Source of the DNA: an uncultured Pseudomonadales bacterium
GTDB lineage: Bacteria > Pseudomonadota > Gammaproteobacteria > Pseudomonadales > Porticoccaceae
Length of the DNA: 64,000 nt
Assembly (NCBI GenBank): GCA_943788895.1
Contig: CALSRZ010000006.1
Location: 1 to 64,000, forward strand
Direction of reading: 5' to 3'
Shown here: positions 45,505 through 53,886 of the stretch, piece by piece
Layout: the number at the start of each line of letters is the position of its first letter
Position numbering within the stretch: position 1 is the stretch's first letter
Made by a program: the position numbers and the translations under genes
The notes under the pieces: generated by a model
Databases searched by the model: none
The model's input: only the letters and a program-made list of their open reading frames with translations
Told to the model about the DNA's origin: nothing

Positions 45505-46719
45505 TTACATATATTGCTTGAGCTCGCGACGACCAATCACCATACGATGAACCGCATCCGGGCCATCGGCAAAGCGAAGCACACGCTGCCCGCCATACCA
45601 GTTTGCCAGCGGTGTATCCTGGGACAGACCCAGACCACCGTACATCTGTATAGCTTCATCAATAATCTTTAGAGCCATATTCGGTGCGGCAACTTTAATC
45701 ATTGAGATATAGGGCTGCGCTGCATCGGTGCCCACATTGTCCATCAGCCAGGCAGCTTTTAGACAGAGCAGACGAGTCATCTCTATATCAATGCGCGCCT
45801 GAGCAATAATATCCACATTGCCACCCAACTTAGCCAGTGGGCGACCAAAGGCCTCACGCTCCAGAGAACGCTCACACATCATCTTTAAAGCCGCTTCAGC
45901 AAGACCAATGGATCGCATGCAGTGGTGAATGCGGCCCGGCCCTAAACGACCCTGAGCTACTTCAAAGCCACGGCCTTGACCGAGGATCATATTTTCTTTG
46001 GGAACGCGCACATCTGTAAAACGCATATGCATATGGCCGTGGGGCGCGTCGTCTATATTGAAGATTTCCATTGGTCGCAGGTTTTGCACCCCGGGTGTGG
46101 CAAAGGGAACCAGCACCTGCGAGTGACGGGAATGACGCGGTGCATCCGGGTTGGTATTGCACATCACAATCATAATTTCACAGCGCGGATCACCGGCACC
46201 AGAGATCCAAATTTTCTCGCCATTCAAAACCCACTCATCGCCATCGGCAACACAGGACATTGAGATATTGGTCGCATCGGACGAGGCGACATCTGGTTCA
46301 GTCATTGCGTAGGCAGAGCGGATTTCACCATTGAGCAGCGGCGTTAACCAGCGCTGTTTTTGCTCATCGGTACAGAAGCGCGCCAGCACTTCCATATTGC
46401 CGGTATCCGGCGCCGAGCAGTTAAACACTTCCGGGGCCAGATGGGAGCGACCGGTCTCCTCGGCAATATAGGCGTATTCAACGGTGTTAAGACCATGGCC
46501 ACCGGGCCAGTGGGTAAGGAAGAAATTCCACAGATTTTGCGCTTTGGCTTTAGCCTTCAAGCCTTCGAGGATTTCAGTCTGGCGTTCGGTGTAGGTCCAG
46601 CGATCACCACTGCCGATCTCGGCGTGATATTCCCCTTCTAAGGGCAGAATCTCTGTATCAATAAACTGTTTTACTTCTGCCAGTATGGGTTTGACCTTGT
46701 CGCTAATACCTAAATCCAT
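45505..46719 (-). CDS. Acyl-CoA dehydrogenase, ACAD10/11-like
   Basis: A 404-residue FAD enzyme catalysing alpha,beta-dehydrogenation of acyl-CoA. Conserved segments include APEVFNCSAPDTGNMEVLAR, AYAMTEPDVASSDATNISMS (FAD/substrate loop), WISGAGDP, and the C-terminal AIQMYGGLGLSQDTPLANWY. The FNCSAPDTGNMEVL motif is characteristic of the ACAD10/ACAD11 branch. In animals ACAD11 carries a fused kinase domain for 4-hydroxy acids; here no kinase is fused or adjacent, so that substrate class is only a possibility. It lies 58 bases after the next ACAD gene on the same strand. Confidence 0.9.
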   Translation of the reverse strand: MDLGISDKVKPILAEVKQFIDTEILPLEGEYHAEIGSGDRWTYTERQTEILEGLKAKAKAQNLWNFFLTHWPGGHGLNTVEYAYIAEETGRSHLAPEVFNCSAPDTGNMEVLARFCTDEQKQRWLTPLLNGEIRSAYAMTEPDVASSDATNISMSCVADGDEWVLNGEKIWISGAGDPRCEIMIVMCNTNPDAPRHSRHSQVLVPFATPGVQNLRPMEIFNIDDAPHGHMHMRFTDVRVPKENMILGQGRGFEVAQGRLGPGRIHHCMRSIGLAEAALKMMCERSLEREAFGRPLAKLGGNVDIIAQARIDIEMTRLLCLKAAWLMDNVGTDAAQPYISMIKVAAPNMALKIIDEAIQMYGGLGLSQDTPLANWYGGQRVLRFADGPDAVHRMVIGRRELKQYM

Positions 46720-46776
46720 CTGCTTATCCCTTTTAATTATTCTAATTTTTGTTAATGTTTTTAAAATCTGTAAGCT

Positions 46777-47917
46777 CTAATAGCCACTGAGAAGCGCAAA
46801 GCGATCACCATGGTAGCTGTAGTCGCCAAACAGCATAGCAGCCGGACGAGCGCGCTTGATATAGAAGCCTATATCATACTCATCGGTCATGCCTATACCG
46901 CCGTGCATCTGTATCGCTTCATTGGTCGCCAGCTCGGATACTTCACAGAGTTTAGCTTTGGCAATACTGACCAGCAGCGGACTATTGTCGTCGCCCTTAT
47001 CTAGGGCTTGCAGTGCTTTCAGAACAACGGATTTACACAGCTCAACTTCACTCCACCAGTGGGCGGCGCGATGCTGTAATGCCTGAAATGAGCCGATAAG
47101 CACACCAAACTGCTTGCGCTCTTTTAAGTACTGCAGCGTGGTATCAAAAGTCTGTTGGGCTATTCCCAGCAACTCCGCGGCGAGATAAGCATTGCCCACA
47201 TCCAGATGTTGCCGACAGGGCCTGAAAGCCTCTGCCCTCTTCACCCAGCAGTGCGGATTGAGGCACTTCAAGATTATTAAAATTGATATTGGCATAGTTG
47301 CGGCAATCGACCATCTGGGTGCGCTCAACCTCAACACCAGCTGCAGTGCGATCGACTATAAACAGGCTGATGCCGTTTATATCCCCAGCATCACCACTGG
47401 TGCGTGCGGCAACAATTAACTTGTCGGCAGTGCTGCCATCGGCGACAAAACGCTTACTGCCATTTAAAACATAGCCCTGCCCTTTAGCCGATGCGCTCAT
47501 GCTGATCTCTGTCGGTGCGTGGTGAATCTTCTCATCCACAGCCAGTGCCGTGGTCAATTCACCCCCAGCAATCGCAGCCAACAGTTCAGCTTTTTGCTCT
47601 TCGCTACCTGCCTGATTAATTGCCGTCACACCGAGAATTGCCGTGGAGAAAAGCGGCGAGGCAGTTAATGTGCGCCCGCTCTGCTCGACTATCTGACCCA
47701 TACCCACATGGCCAAACTCCAGACCGCCGTAGGCTTCGGGCACCAGAATTGCCGCCCAACCCATATCCACCATCTGCGCCCAGAGGTTGTCTGCGTAGCC
47801 TTTTTCGCTGCCTGCATCGCGCTGCTTGCGCAACTCGGCAACCGGGGCAAACTCAGCCAGGAAACCCTGAGCTGACTCTTTGAGCATCTGCTGTTCTTCG
47901 TTGATAACCAATGCCAT
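46777..47917 (-). pseudogene. Acyl-CoA dehydrogenase (small, beta-type), one frameshift
   Basis: The first frame (47917 down to 47144) gives the N-terminal and middle domains: VINEEQQMLKESAQGFLAEF, the LVPEAYGGLEFGHVG loop, and GEEGRGFQALSAT. The C-terminal helical domain continues in another frame to 46777: LDVGNAYLAAELLGIAQQTF, RKQFGVLIGSFQALQHRAA and QMHGGIGMTDEYD. The junction is near 47205, and removing one T in the ACATCTGG stretch would rejoin it as SAT-LDVGN. The whole would be about 380 residues. Adjacent ACAD pairs often form heterotetramers in steroid or branched acyl-CoA degradation, which fits the next gene. Confidence 0.85.
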
Positions 47918-47927
47918 ATATTGTCCC

Positions 47928-49107
47928 CTAACCTAAGCCAAGAATATTTTTAGCGATAATATTGAGCTGAACCTCAGAGGTTCCACCTTCAATCGAGTTG
48001 CCCTTGGTGCGCAGCCAGGTGCGCGGTGTCCAGCCACCATTGGAGTTGGCGCCATCCCAGATCATCGCGTCACTGCCGTCGATCTTCATCATCAACTCAT
48101 AGCGGCGTTTATTTAACTCTGTACCGTAGTACTTGAGCATGGCGGAGGTTGCACCCACACCATGGCCGGATTTAACCTCATCGGTAACCCGCTCTGCGGT
48201 CATGGCAAAAGCCGCGCCATCAATTTCCCACTTAAGAACATCCGCGCGCAACAGTGAGTTGTTTATACGGCCCTCTTCAACACCGACTGACTTGGCGGCA
48301 ATCTGGCCCAGAGTGTCAGAACCGGCATCGGTCAAACCAAAGCCACCGATCATTTCCCGCTCATGAGTCAGCAGATATTTGGCGATAGTCCAACCCTGAT
48401 TTATCTCACCAACCACCTGATCTTTTTCAACCCGAACATCGTCGAGAAAGGTTTCACAGAACGGAGAGCTGCCAGAGATAAGCTTAATAGGCTTGGGGGT
48501 TACGCCCGGGGTTGCCATATCAAACAGCACCAGACTGATGCCCATCTGTTTTTTGGCTTCGAAGTCTGTGCGCAAGAGACAGAACATCCAGTCGCATTTA
48601 TCCGCATAGGAGGTCCATACCTTTTGACCATTGGCAATAAAGTGATCCCCTCTATCTTCGCCCTTGGCCTGCAGGCCGGCCAAGATCAGAGCCAGCACCT
48701 GGCTCGGAGTAACCCTGGCACCAGCGAATCTCGCCGCGAATAATGGGTGGTAAATGCTGCTGTTTTAAAGCCTCTGAGCCAAACTTTAGCAGTGCCGGGC
48801 CAATCATCCAGATACCAAAACTATCCAGTGGTGAGCGGGCATTGATACGCGCCATTTCTTCTTTGAGAATCTTGGTTTCGGCCTTATTTAGACCACCACC
48901 GCCGTATTCCGCAGGCCAGTCCGGTGCAGTCCAGCCGCGGGCAGCCATGCGCTCCATCCACTGCTTTTGCTCTTCACTCTTAAAAATCCAGTTGCGACCA
49001 CCCCAGCAGGAATCGTCTGAATTGGTAATCGGAAAGCGCATACTGGGAGGACAGTTCTCTTCCAACCAGTCGCGGGTCTCTTGTCTGAAAGTTTGTAGAT
49101 CAGCCAC
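47928..49107 (-). pseudogene. Acyl-CoA dehydrogenase (FadE-like), one frameshift
   Basis: The N-terminal frame (GTG 49107 behind AGGAG, to 48652) carries WTAPDWPAEYGGGGLNKAE and CQGYSEPGAGSDL. The rest, from AGLQAKGEDRGDHFIANGQK through KVWTSYADKCDW to GNSIEGGTSEVQLNIIAKNI, is in another frame to 47928. Deleting one T from GATCTTGGCC near 48690 rejoins them at SDL-AGLQ. The restored protein of about 390 residues is a FadE-type dehydrogenase. It sits 10 bases before the second ACAD gene and is probably its partner. One indel in each of two adjacent ACADs is striking. Confidence 0.87.
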
Positions 49108-49306
49108 AGTTTTCTCCTGCTATTTCGCTGCTTTAAATCAGCGTTTATTGCTATAAAATTTGACGGTACAGTAGGCTTTTGTAGCTTACAAGCATTTGGG
49201 TGACAGACAGGCTCTGTATACAGGGCTTTATTGCGTGCTTTTATGACTCCAGGGTTTTACTATCCTCTGTCGTGCTTACAAGCGATTAAATAACAGGGAT
49301 AAGTAT

Positions 49307-50197
49307 ATGACTGAAGCATTAGCGGAATTACTCGACACTCTCGATCTGGAGAGAATCGACACCAATATCTACCGTGGACAGACCCCGGAAACCCGCAATA
49401 AAAGAGTGTTTGGTGGCCAGGTATTTGCTCAGGCTATGCGCGCCGCTCAGGATACAGTCTCAGAAGAGCGTATGGTGCACTCCCAGCACGCCTATTTTTT
49501 ACGCCCCGGTGATCCCTCAGTGCCAATACTTTTTGAAGTCGATGGGATTCGTGACGGTAAGTCATTTACTACTCGCCGAGTGGTTGCTTCACAGCGCGGT
49601 AAAGCGATCTTTAATACCGAACTATCGTTTCAGGTTAGAGAGTCAGGACTCTCTCATCAGGCGGATATGCCAGACTGTGTGGGGCCGGAGAAACTCGAAG
49701 ATGACAGCGTTCTCTGGGCCAGACTCAAAGAAGCGACGAAAAAAAAATCTCAGGATAGCTCAGCCGCCAACCGCACTCCGCTGCGACCGATTGAAATTCG
49801 CTCGGTAAATCCAATTGATCTTATCAATCCAGTAGCCAGAGAACCGCAGCAGCTGGTGTGGGTAAAGGCCAATGGCGTAATTGAGGATATTAATGGCCGT
49901 GCGGATAGGCCATTGCATCACGCTATTCTCGCCTATGCCTCGGACTTTAATCTGATGGGCACAGCACTGCTGCCCCATGCAGTTAATCTTGCCAGCCCCA
50001 AACTACAGCCAGCCTCTCTGGATCACTGTATCTGGTTTCACGATGAGTTTAGAGCCGATGAATGGTTGCTTTATGCAATGGATAGCCCGCGCTCCAGCCA
50101 TGCCCGGGGGCTTAGTCGCGGATCGTTCTACAGCCGCGATGGGCGACTGGTGGCCAGTACTATTCAGGAAGGGTTAATGCGCCTGCACAACGACTAA
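49307..50197 (+). CDS. tesB: Acyl-CoA thioesterase II
   Basis: A 296-residue double-hotdog thioesterase. The N-terminal half has IYRGQTPETRNKRVFGGQVF and HAYFLRPGDPSVPI. The C-terminal half has LDHCIWFHDEFRADEWLLYA, SPRSSHARGLSRGSFYSRDG and a final VASTIQEGLMR, where the catalytic Asp/Gln region of TesB lies. It releases fatty acids from CoA. It is transcribed divergently from the acyl-CoA dehydrogenase cluster, consistent with a shared acyl-CoA theme. CAGGGATAAG precedes the ATG. Confidence 0.93.
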   Translation: MTEALAELLDTLDLERIDTNIYRGQTPETRNKRVFGGQVFAQAMRAAQDTVSEERMVHSQHAYFLRPGDPSVPILFEVDGIRDGKSFTTRRVVASQRGKAIFNTELSFQVRESGLSHQADMPDCVGPEKLEDDSVLWARLKEATKKKSQDSSAANRTPLRPIEIRSVNPIDLINPVAREPQQLVWVKANGVIEDINGRADRPLHHAILAYASDFNLMGTALLPHAVNLASPKLQPASLDHCIWFHDEFRADEWLLYAMDSPRSSHARGLSRGSFYSRDGRLVASTIQEGLMRLHND

Positions 50198-50281
50198 ATG
50201 CGCTTCAACGCTATACTTTTTTAAGGCAATGCCCTCAAGGATGGGCTTGAACTTTATCCACTTGTAGTGTCTTATTGAAAT

Positions 50282-50680
50282 ATGAAACCCTTTTCAACAC
50301 GCAGGTTTATCTTACTCAACCTACTGGTCACCGTATTCACCTTGAATGCCGTACTGGTGCACAGCGCCTGCTTTATGGAAATCACCGCTGCTGAGCAAAC
50401 TTCCAGCGCTAAAATGAATATGCCTTGCCATACCCAAGAAAACAGCCAAGCCACTATTAATCATCCAGATATGGTGATGGAGGATTTGGTTATAGAGGGC
50501 ACGGAAATGCAGGGCATGGAAAAGGATTGCTGTTCTGCCTGCTCAGTTCTGGTTCTCACCACCGATACAGCAGTGTCCATAACTGCGGCACATGCAGATA
50601 TGATTGATATACCCCTAGTCTCATTAATAGATCGTACTTTGGAAATACCTTTCAGACCCCCCATCTATCACCGCTCATAG
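50282..50680 (+). CDS. Small secreted Met/Cys-rich protein, CopL/DUF2946-like
   Basis: A 132-residue protein with an N-terminal hydrophobic segment (residues 9-29) ending in HSAC, then a Met- and His-rich region (KMNMPCH, HPDMVME, EMQGMEKD). A CCSACS cluster follows (C83, C84, C87), and the C-terminus ends FRPPIYHRS. The layout resembles CopL/DUF2946 proteins found in copper operons. A metal-binding periplasmic role is inferred from the Met/His/Cys content and from the three metal-type genes downstream. I do not recognise a precise family. Confidence 0.7.
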   Translation: MKPFSTRRFILLNLLVTVFTLNAVLVHSACFMEITAAEQTSSAKMNMPCHTQENSQATINHPDMVMEDLVIEGTEMQGMEKDCCSACSVLVLTTDTAVSITAAHADMIDIPLVSLIDRTLEIPFRPPIYHRS

Positions 50681-50734
50681 TTTTTTCACGCCCTCTGCGG
50701 TGTTAGATCCACTTGAAAACTGAATGGTGAAACC

Positions 50735-51067
50735 ATGTTTAATAAAACTATAGCGATTGCGCTGCTCTATGCGCTGCTTTCCACGCCTCTGCTAGCACAG
50801 AATTATGTGGTCAATGTAAATGGTATTGTCTGTGAATTTTGTGCCTATGGCGTAGGTAAAAAGATTCGCAAGCTGCCCTTTATCGACCGCTCACAGTATG
50901 ACCAGGGGGTTAGAGTCGATATTGAAAATCAGCGCGTATTTGTCGCTCTGCGCGAAGATGCGTTATTCGACAAATCCGCCCTATTCAAGGCCATCGAATC
51001 CGGCGGTTACAATCCAGTAGATATCCGAGAAATCCCCAACAAAGAACCAGTGGAGGTGATCGAATGA
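50735..51067 (+). CDS. Periplasmic heavy-metal-associated (HMA) domain protein, MerP-like
   Basis: A 110-residue protein: a signal peptide (cleavage near LLAQN, residue 21-22), then a ferredoxin-like HMA fold with VNVNGIVCEFCAYGVGKKIR. C33 and C36 form the metal CxxC. The rest of the fold ends in ALFKAIESGGYNPVDIRE. It would bind a soft metal such as Cu(I) or Hg(II) and pass it on. Its last four bases overlap the ATG of the next gene (ATGA), so they are coupled. The CEFC spacing residues differ from both MerP and CopZ. Confidence 0.82.
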   Translation: MFNKTIAIALLYALLSTPLLAQNYVVNVNGIVCEFCAYGVGKKIRKLPFIDRSQYDQGVRVDIENQRVFVALREDALFDKSALFKAIESGGYNPVDIREIPNKEPVEVIE

Positions 51068-51717
51068 AACCGATCCTCGCTGTTTTATTTTTTACTCTGG
51101 CTGGCAACCTATATGCCCACCAGCCGGTTATGGATATGGCGCCACGCTGGAATAATGGCTATGGGGTACAGACTCGAATAGAGCATGCCAACTCTGAAAC
51201 CACCACATGGCTTGAGGGGGTTTACACCTTTAAACCATCCTTGCGCATGACCTTAAAAGTGCCCCACAGTAATGGCGAAATCGGTGATGCTATTTTTGCC
51301 ATGCCGATAAAACGCTATAAAAATGCCGGCGCGTTTACCTCCAACTGGGGGCTTACACCCTCAGTGCGAATGCCAACCGGCGGCGGAAGCCAATGGGATG
51401 CGGGCCTAAGCCTCAGTTACAGTTCAGAGAGCCGCAAGGTCTACCAACTCTACGACCTCTATACACTTGGCGACACCACCGGCGTGGATATCAATGTTGG
51501 ACTGGTTCATGCGGATGGCAAAGGTTCATCCTGGTTTACTCTGTGGGATATTACTGCCAAAGATTCCGATTCCGGGCAACATCTGCTTAGCGGACCGGTG
51601 CTGGTGTATTTCAAGCGCAACCTGATACTGCGTGCCGAGTATAAATTTTCCGCCTATGACGATGATAGCCAATGGGATGGTGATTACTTTAGTTTTGGCA
51701 TTGGCCTGGTCTATTAG
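51064..51717 (+). CDS. Predicted outer membrane beta-barrel protein in the metal operon
   Basis: A 217-residue protein with a signal peptide (ILAVLFFTLAGNLYA) and alternating strands rich in aromatic and polar residues (YGVQTRIEHANSETTTWLEG, GLSLSYSS). It ends in a terminal aromatic (FSFGIGLVY), the usual C-terminal signature of outer membrane barrels. I do not recognise the family. It lies between an HMA protein and a MerT-like transporter and overlaps the former, so a role as outer membrane pore or sensor for the same metal is plausible but unproven. Confidence 0.7.
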   Translation: MKPILAVLFFTLAGNLYAHQPVMDMAPRWNNGYGVQTRIEHANSETTTWLEGVYTFKPSLRMTLKVPHSNGEIGDAIFAMPIKRYKNAGAFTSNWGLTPSVRMPTGGGSQWDAGLSLSYSSESRKVYQLYDLYTLGDTTGVDINVGLVHADGKGSSWFTLWDITAKDSDSGQHLLSGPVLVYFKRNLILRAEYKFSAYDDDSQWDGDYFSFGIGLVY

Positions 51718-51724
51718 GAGCAGC

Positions 51725-52123
51725 ATGATGGAAAATAAGACAGAGGAAAGAATGAAAAAACCGCGTACCTGGAGCTGGCTTCTGCTTTTCACCACCTCAG
51801 GAACCCTGATCTGCTGCGCCATTCCGATCACCCTAGTGACCCTGGGACTCGGTGCCAGTGTTGCGACACTGGCATCGTCGGCACCCTGGTTAATCACTCT
51901 CAGTCAATACAAAGGCTGGATGTTCGCAAGCTCCGCCGCGCTAATCGGACTGGCCTACTGGGCCGTTCATCGCCCGGGGCGTACCTGCCCTTCAGACCCA
52001 GTGTTGGCTGCTGCCTGTAATAGAGCGGATGTTTGGAATCGTCGATTTATTATGCTTTCAGGGGGCATGTGGCTAATAGGTTTTCTTGCCGCTTTTGGGC
52101 TGCCACTATTGCTGCGCTTTTAA
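51725..52123 (+). CDS. MerT-like small inner membrane metal transporter
   Basis: A 132-residue membrane protein with three hydrophobic segments. The first has vicinal cysteines C30 and C31 in TLICCAIPITLVTLGLGASV, as in MerT/MerF mercury transporters. Two further Cys (RTCPSDPVLAAACNR) lie in the loop between the second and third segments, also as in MerT. The start is ATG 51725 behind AGGAGCAGC; an open frame further upstream lies inside the previous gene. With the HMA protein before it, this looks like a transport pair of the MerP-MerT kind, but no merA or merR is present, so the metal is undecided. Confidence 0.75.
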   Translation: MMENKTEERMKKPRTWSWLLLFTTSGTLICCAIPITLVTLGLGASVATLASSAPWLITLSQYKGWMFASSAALIGLAYWAVHRPGRTCPSDPVLAAACNRADVWNRRFIMLSGGMWLIGFLAAFGLPLLLRF

Positions 52124-52151
52124 ACTGATACCAAGGACGGAAATCACTGGC

Positions 52152-52622
52152 CTAAAGCCAACGGCGTACTGTTGACTGGTAAGCCTCAAATTCGTCACCA
52201 AATAGCTTATGCATTGCACGCTCTTCAGGAACAATCTGAAAGCGTTGGATATAAGCTATAAACCCCAGTACCCCTATCAGACCAAAGGGTGCTGCAAGAT
52301 AGATAGTCCAGGCCAGCAATATAATCGCCAGTCCAACATACATTGGGTTTCGCGAGTATTTAAATACACCAGAGGTCACTAATGCAGAGGCCGTTTCAGG
52401 CTTTAACGGGTTAACCGTGGTTTTGGCCATACGAAAGGAAATACCACCAGAGATAGCAAAACTAAAGCCCAGTATCAGTAAAATAACTGCACTCAATAAT
52501 CCCTGCTGTTGGCTAATGATTGATACAGGCAATACATAGGTTAGTGTAGAGATTGCCCAAATAATGACGCAAAAGAGTAAGCCGACAACAGGTGGCGGAA
52601 TTTTGTTTTCAAGGAAGGTCAT
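52152..52622 (-). CDS. Isoprenylcysteine carboxyl methyltransferase (ICMT/PEMT)-like membrane protein
   Basis: A 156-residue integral membrane protein with four or five helices and the ICMT/PEMT-type SAM-binding end: SGVFKYSRNPMYVGLAIILL (residues 85-104 or so), then EERAMHKLFGDEFEAYQSTV. Bacterial relatives methylate isoprenoid or phospholipid-like substrates, or remain unassigned. It overlaps no neighbour and is convergent with the metal operon. No substrate can be inferred. Confidence 0.83.
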   Translation of the reverse strand: MTFLENKIPPPVVGLLFCVIIWAISTLTYVLPVSIISQQQGLLSAVILLILGFSFAISGGISFRMAKTTVNPLKPETASALVTSGVFKYSRNPMYVGLAIILLAWTIYLAAPFGLIGVLGFIAYIQRFQIVPEERAMHKLFGDEFEAYQSTVRRWL

Positions 52623-52665
52623 TTTTTATACCTCTATAATTTTTATTATCTGGCATCGGGCAAAA

Positions 52666-52953
52666 CTACAAATGCGCGATAGGCTTATCAGTAAATAAAT
52701 AATCCTTTAGCTCCTTATCCATCCGCGGATCCTTGCGTCGTATCCACTCCAAGACCATCGCCGCATGTTCCTTTTCCTCATCGCGATTATGCTCAAGAAT
52801 CGCCTTTAATTCATCATCTACACAGGCATCGACTCGCTGGTTATACCAGTCAACCGCCTCCAGCTCTTCCATTAGAGATGTTATGGCGCGGTGCATATCA
52901 CGGGTTGCATCACTCAGTTCGTTAATCGGCTCATGGTAACCTTCATTTGACAT
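52666..52953 (-). CDS. Encapsulated-ferritin (EncFtn)-type protein without targeting tail
   Basis: A 95-residue two-helix ferritin-like protein of the EncFtn family: LSDATRDMHRAITSLMEELE, EAVDWYNQRVDAC, then HNRDEEKEHAAMVLEW and ELKDYLFTDKPI. The iron and entry-site residues known from the Rhodospirillum rubrum protein line up (E30, Y37, E60, H63). The start is ATG 52953 after GGAGATAAGG; upstream codons are unconserved. The chain stops right after the ferritin domain, so the C-terminal peptide that docks such proteins inside encapsulin shells is missing, and no encapsulin gene is in the window. Confidence 0.88.
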   Translation of the reverse strand: MSNEGYHEPINELSDATRDMHRAITSLMEELEAVDWYNQRVDACVDDELKAILEHNRDEEKEHAAMVLEWIRRKDPRMDKELKDYLFTDKPIAHL

Positions 52954-53111
52954 CCTTATCTCCTTTGATTGATCAAAAACCGGCTGGAGAAAATTAATAA
53001 AAAACCCAACTTTCACTAGCCGATAAAAATTTACTCCTAGTAAGTCTGGTATAGAAATGGCTTAAAGGCTAATCAACAGAGAGTTTTTTCAGCGCTGTCA
53101 TTCTGTGCAAT

Positions 53112-53882
53112 CTAAAAGGCGCTATAGATCATTTTAGCGGCAGCAATCATTAACACTGCAGCAAGCAGTTTGCGCAAAGTAACCGGTGTCGCACGATGGG
53201 AGGCAATCTCAGCGCCCAGCAGGCATCCGGCAAAGGCAGCAATCATTAACCAGCCGGTTCCAAGTGGCCAGGGCTGACCGCTAACCATATAGCCTGACAG
53301 GCCACCGATTGAATTTAGCAGGATAAACCCCGCGGCAACTGCAGTGCTTTGACGAACCGTACACCAACCAAAAATCAGCAGTAGCGGACTTAGAAATACA
53401 CCGCCGCCTATACCGGTTAATCCGGCAGAGAGACCCAATAAGAGACCAACCGTTATCAATAACCAATGGGCGGGCAAGGCGACTTTCTCCACTGGCTTTG
53501 CGCTAATAATCATTCGCAGTGCAGCCAGCGCCATTAGCACGCCCACTAACAGGTGATAGCTCAGGGCATCAATTTTCCATAGCCCACCAACGAAGGCCGC
53601 TGGGGTTGAGACGATCACCAATGGCCAAAACAGCTTGTAGGGCATTAATTTGTAGGGTTGAAAGCGATATAACAGCCAGCTGGTAACAATAATATTCATT
53701 GCCAGAGCTGCGGGGCGCATCTCTTCCGGAGCCAGTCCCCAAAGTGCCATTGCTGCCAGATAGCCCGAGGCGCCACCATGCCCGACTGAAGAGTAAAGCA
53801 CTGCCATCAGAGCGATAGCGGCGAGTAGCCAATAGCTGTATTCGAAGGCGAACATCTGCGCCATCACTGAATCTATAAACAC
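53112..53882 (-). CDS. TauE/SafE-family anion exporter
   Basis: A 256-residue membrane protein with about eight hydrophobic segments in two TauE/SafE halves: SSVGHGGASGYLAAMALWGL near the start, and GLSAGLTGIGGGVFLSPLLL at the start of the second half. Family members export sulfite, sulfoacetate or other small anions. It starts at GTG 53882, five bases after the moaA stop, or at ATG 53864. It is thus the last gene of the molybdenum cofactor operon. A link to a molybdenum sulfite-oxidising enzyme is attractive, but no such enzyme is in view. Confidence 0.88.
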   Translation of the reverse strand: MFIDSVMAQMFAFEYSYWLLAAIALMAVLYSSVGHGGASGYLAAMALWGLAPEEMRPAALAMNIIVTSWLLYRFQPYKLMPYKLFWPLVIVSTPAAFVGGLWKIDALSYHLLVGVLMALAALRMIISAKPVEKVALPAHWLLITVGLLLGLSAGLTGIGGGVFLSPLLLIFGWCTVRQSTAVAAGFILLNSIGGLSGYMVSGQPWPLGTGWLMIAAFAGCLLGAEIASHRATPVTLRKLLAAVLMIAAAKMIYSAF

Positions 53883-53886
53883 TGCA

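Noticed and set aside
50198-50281. MerR-type operator before the metal operon
   Set aside because: There is a short GCCC/GGGC dyad, but no recognisable -35/-10 pair with the 19-20-base spacing of MerR-family promoters, and no merR gene nearby.
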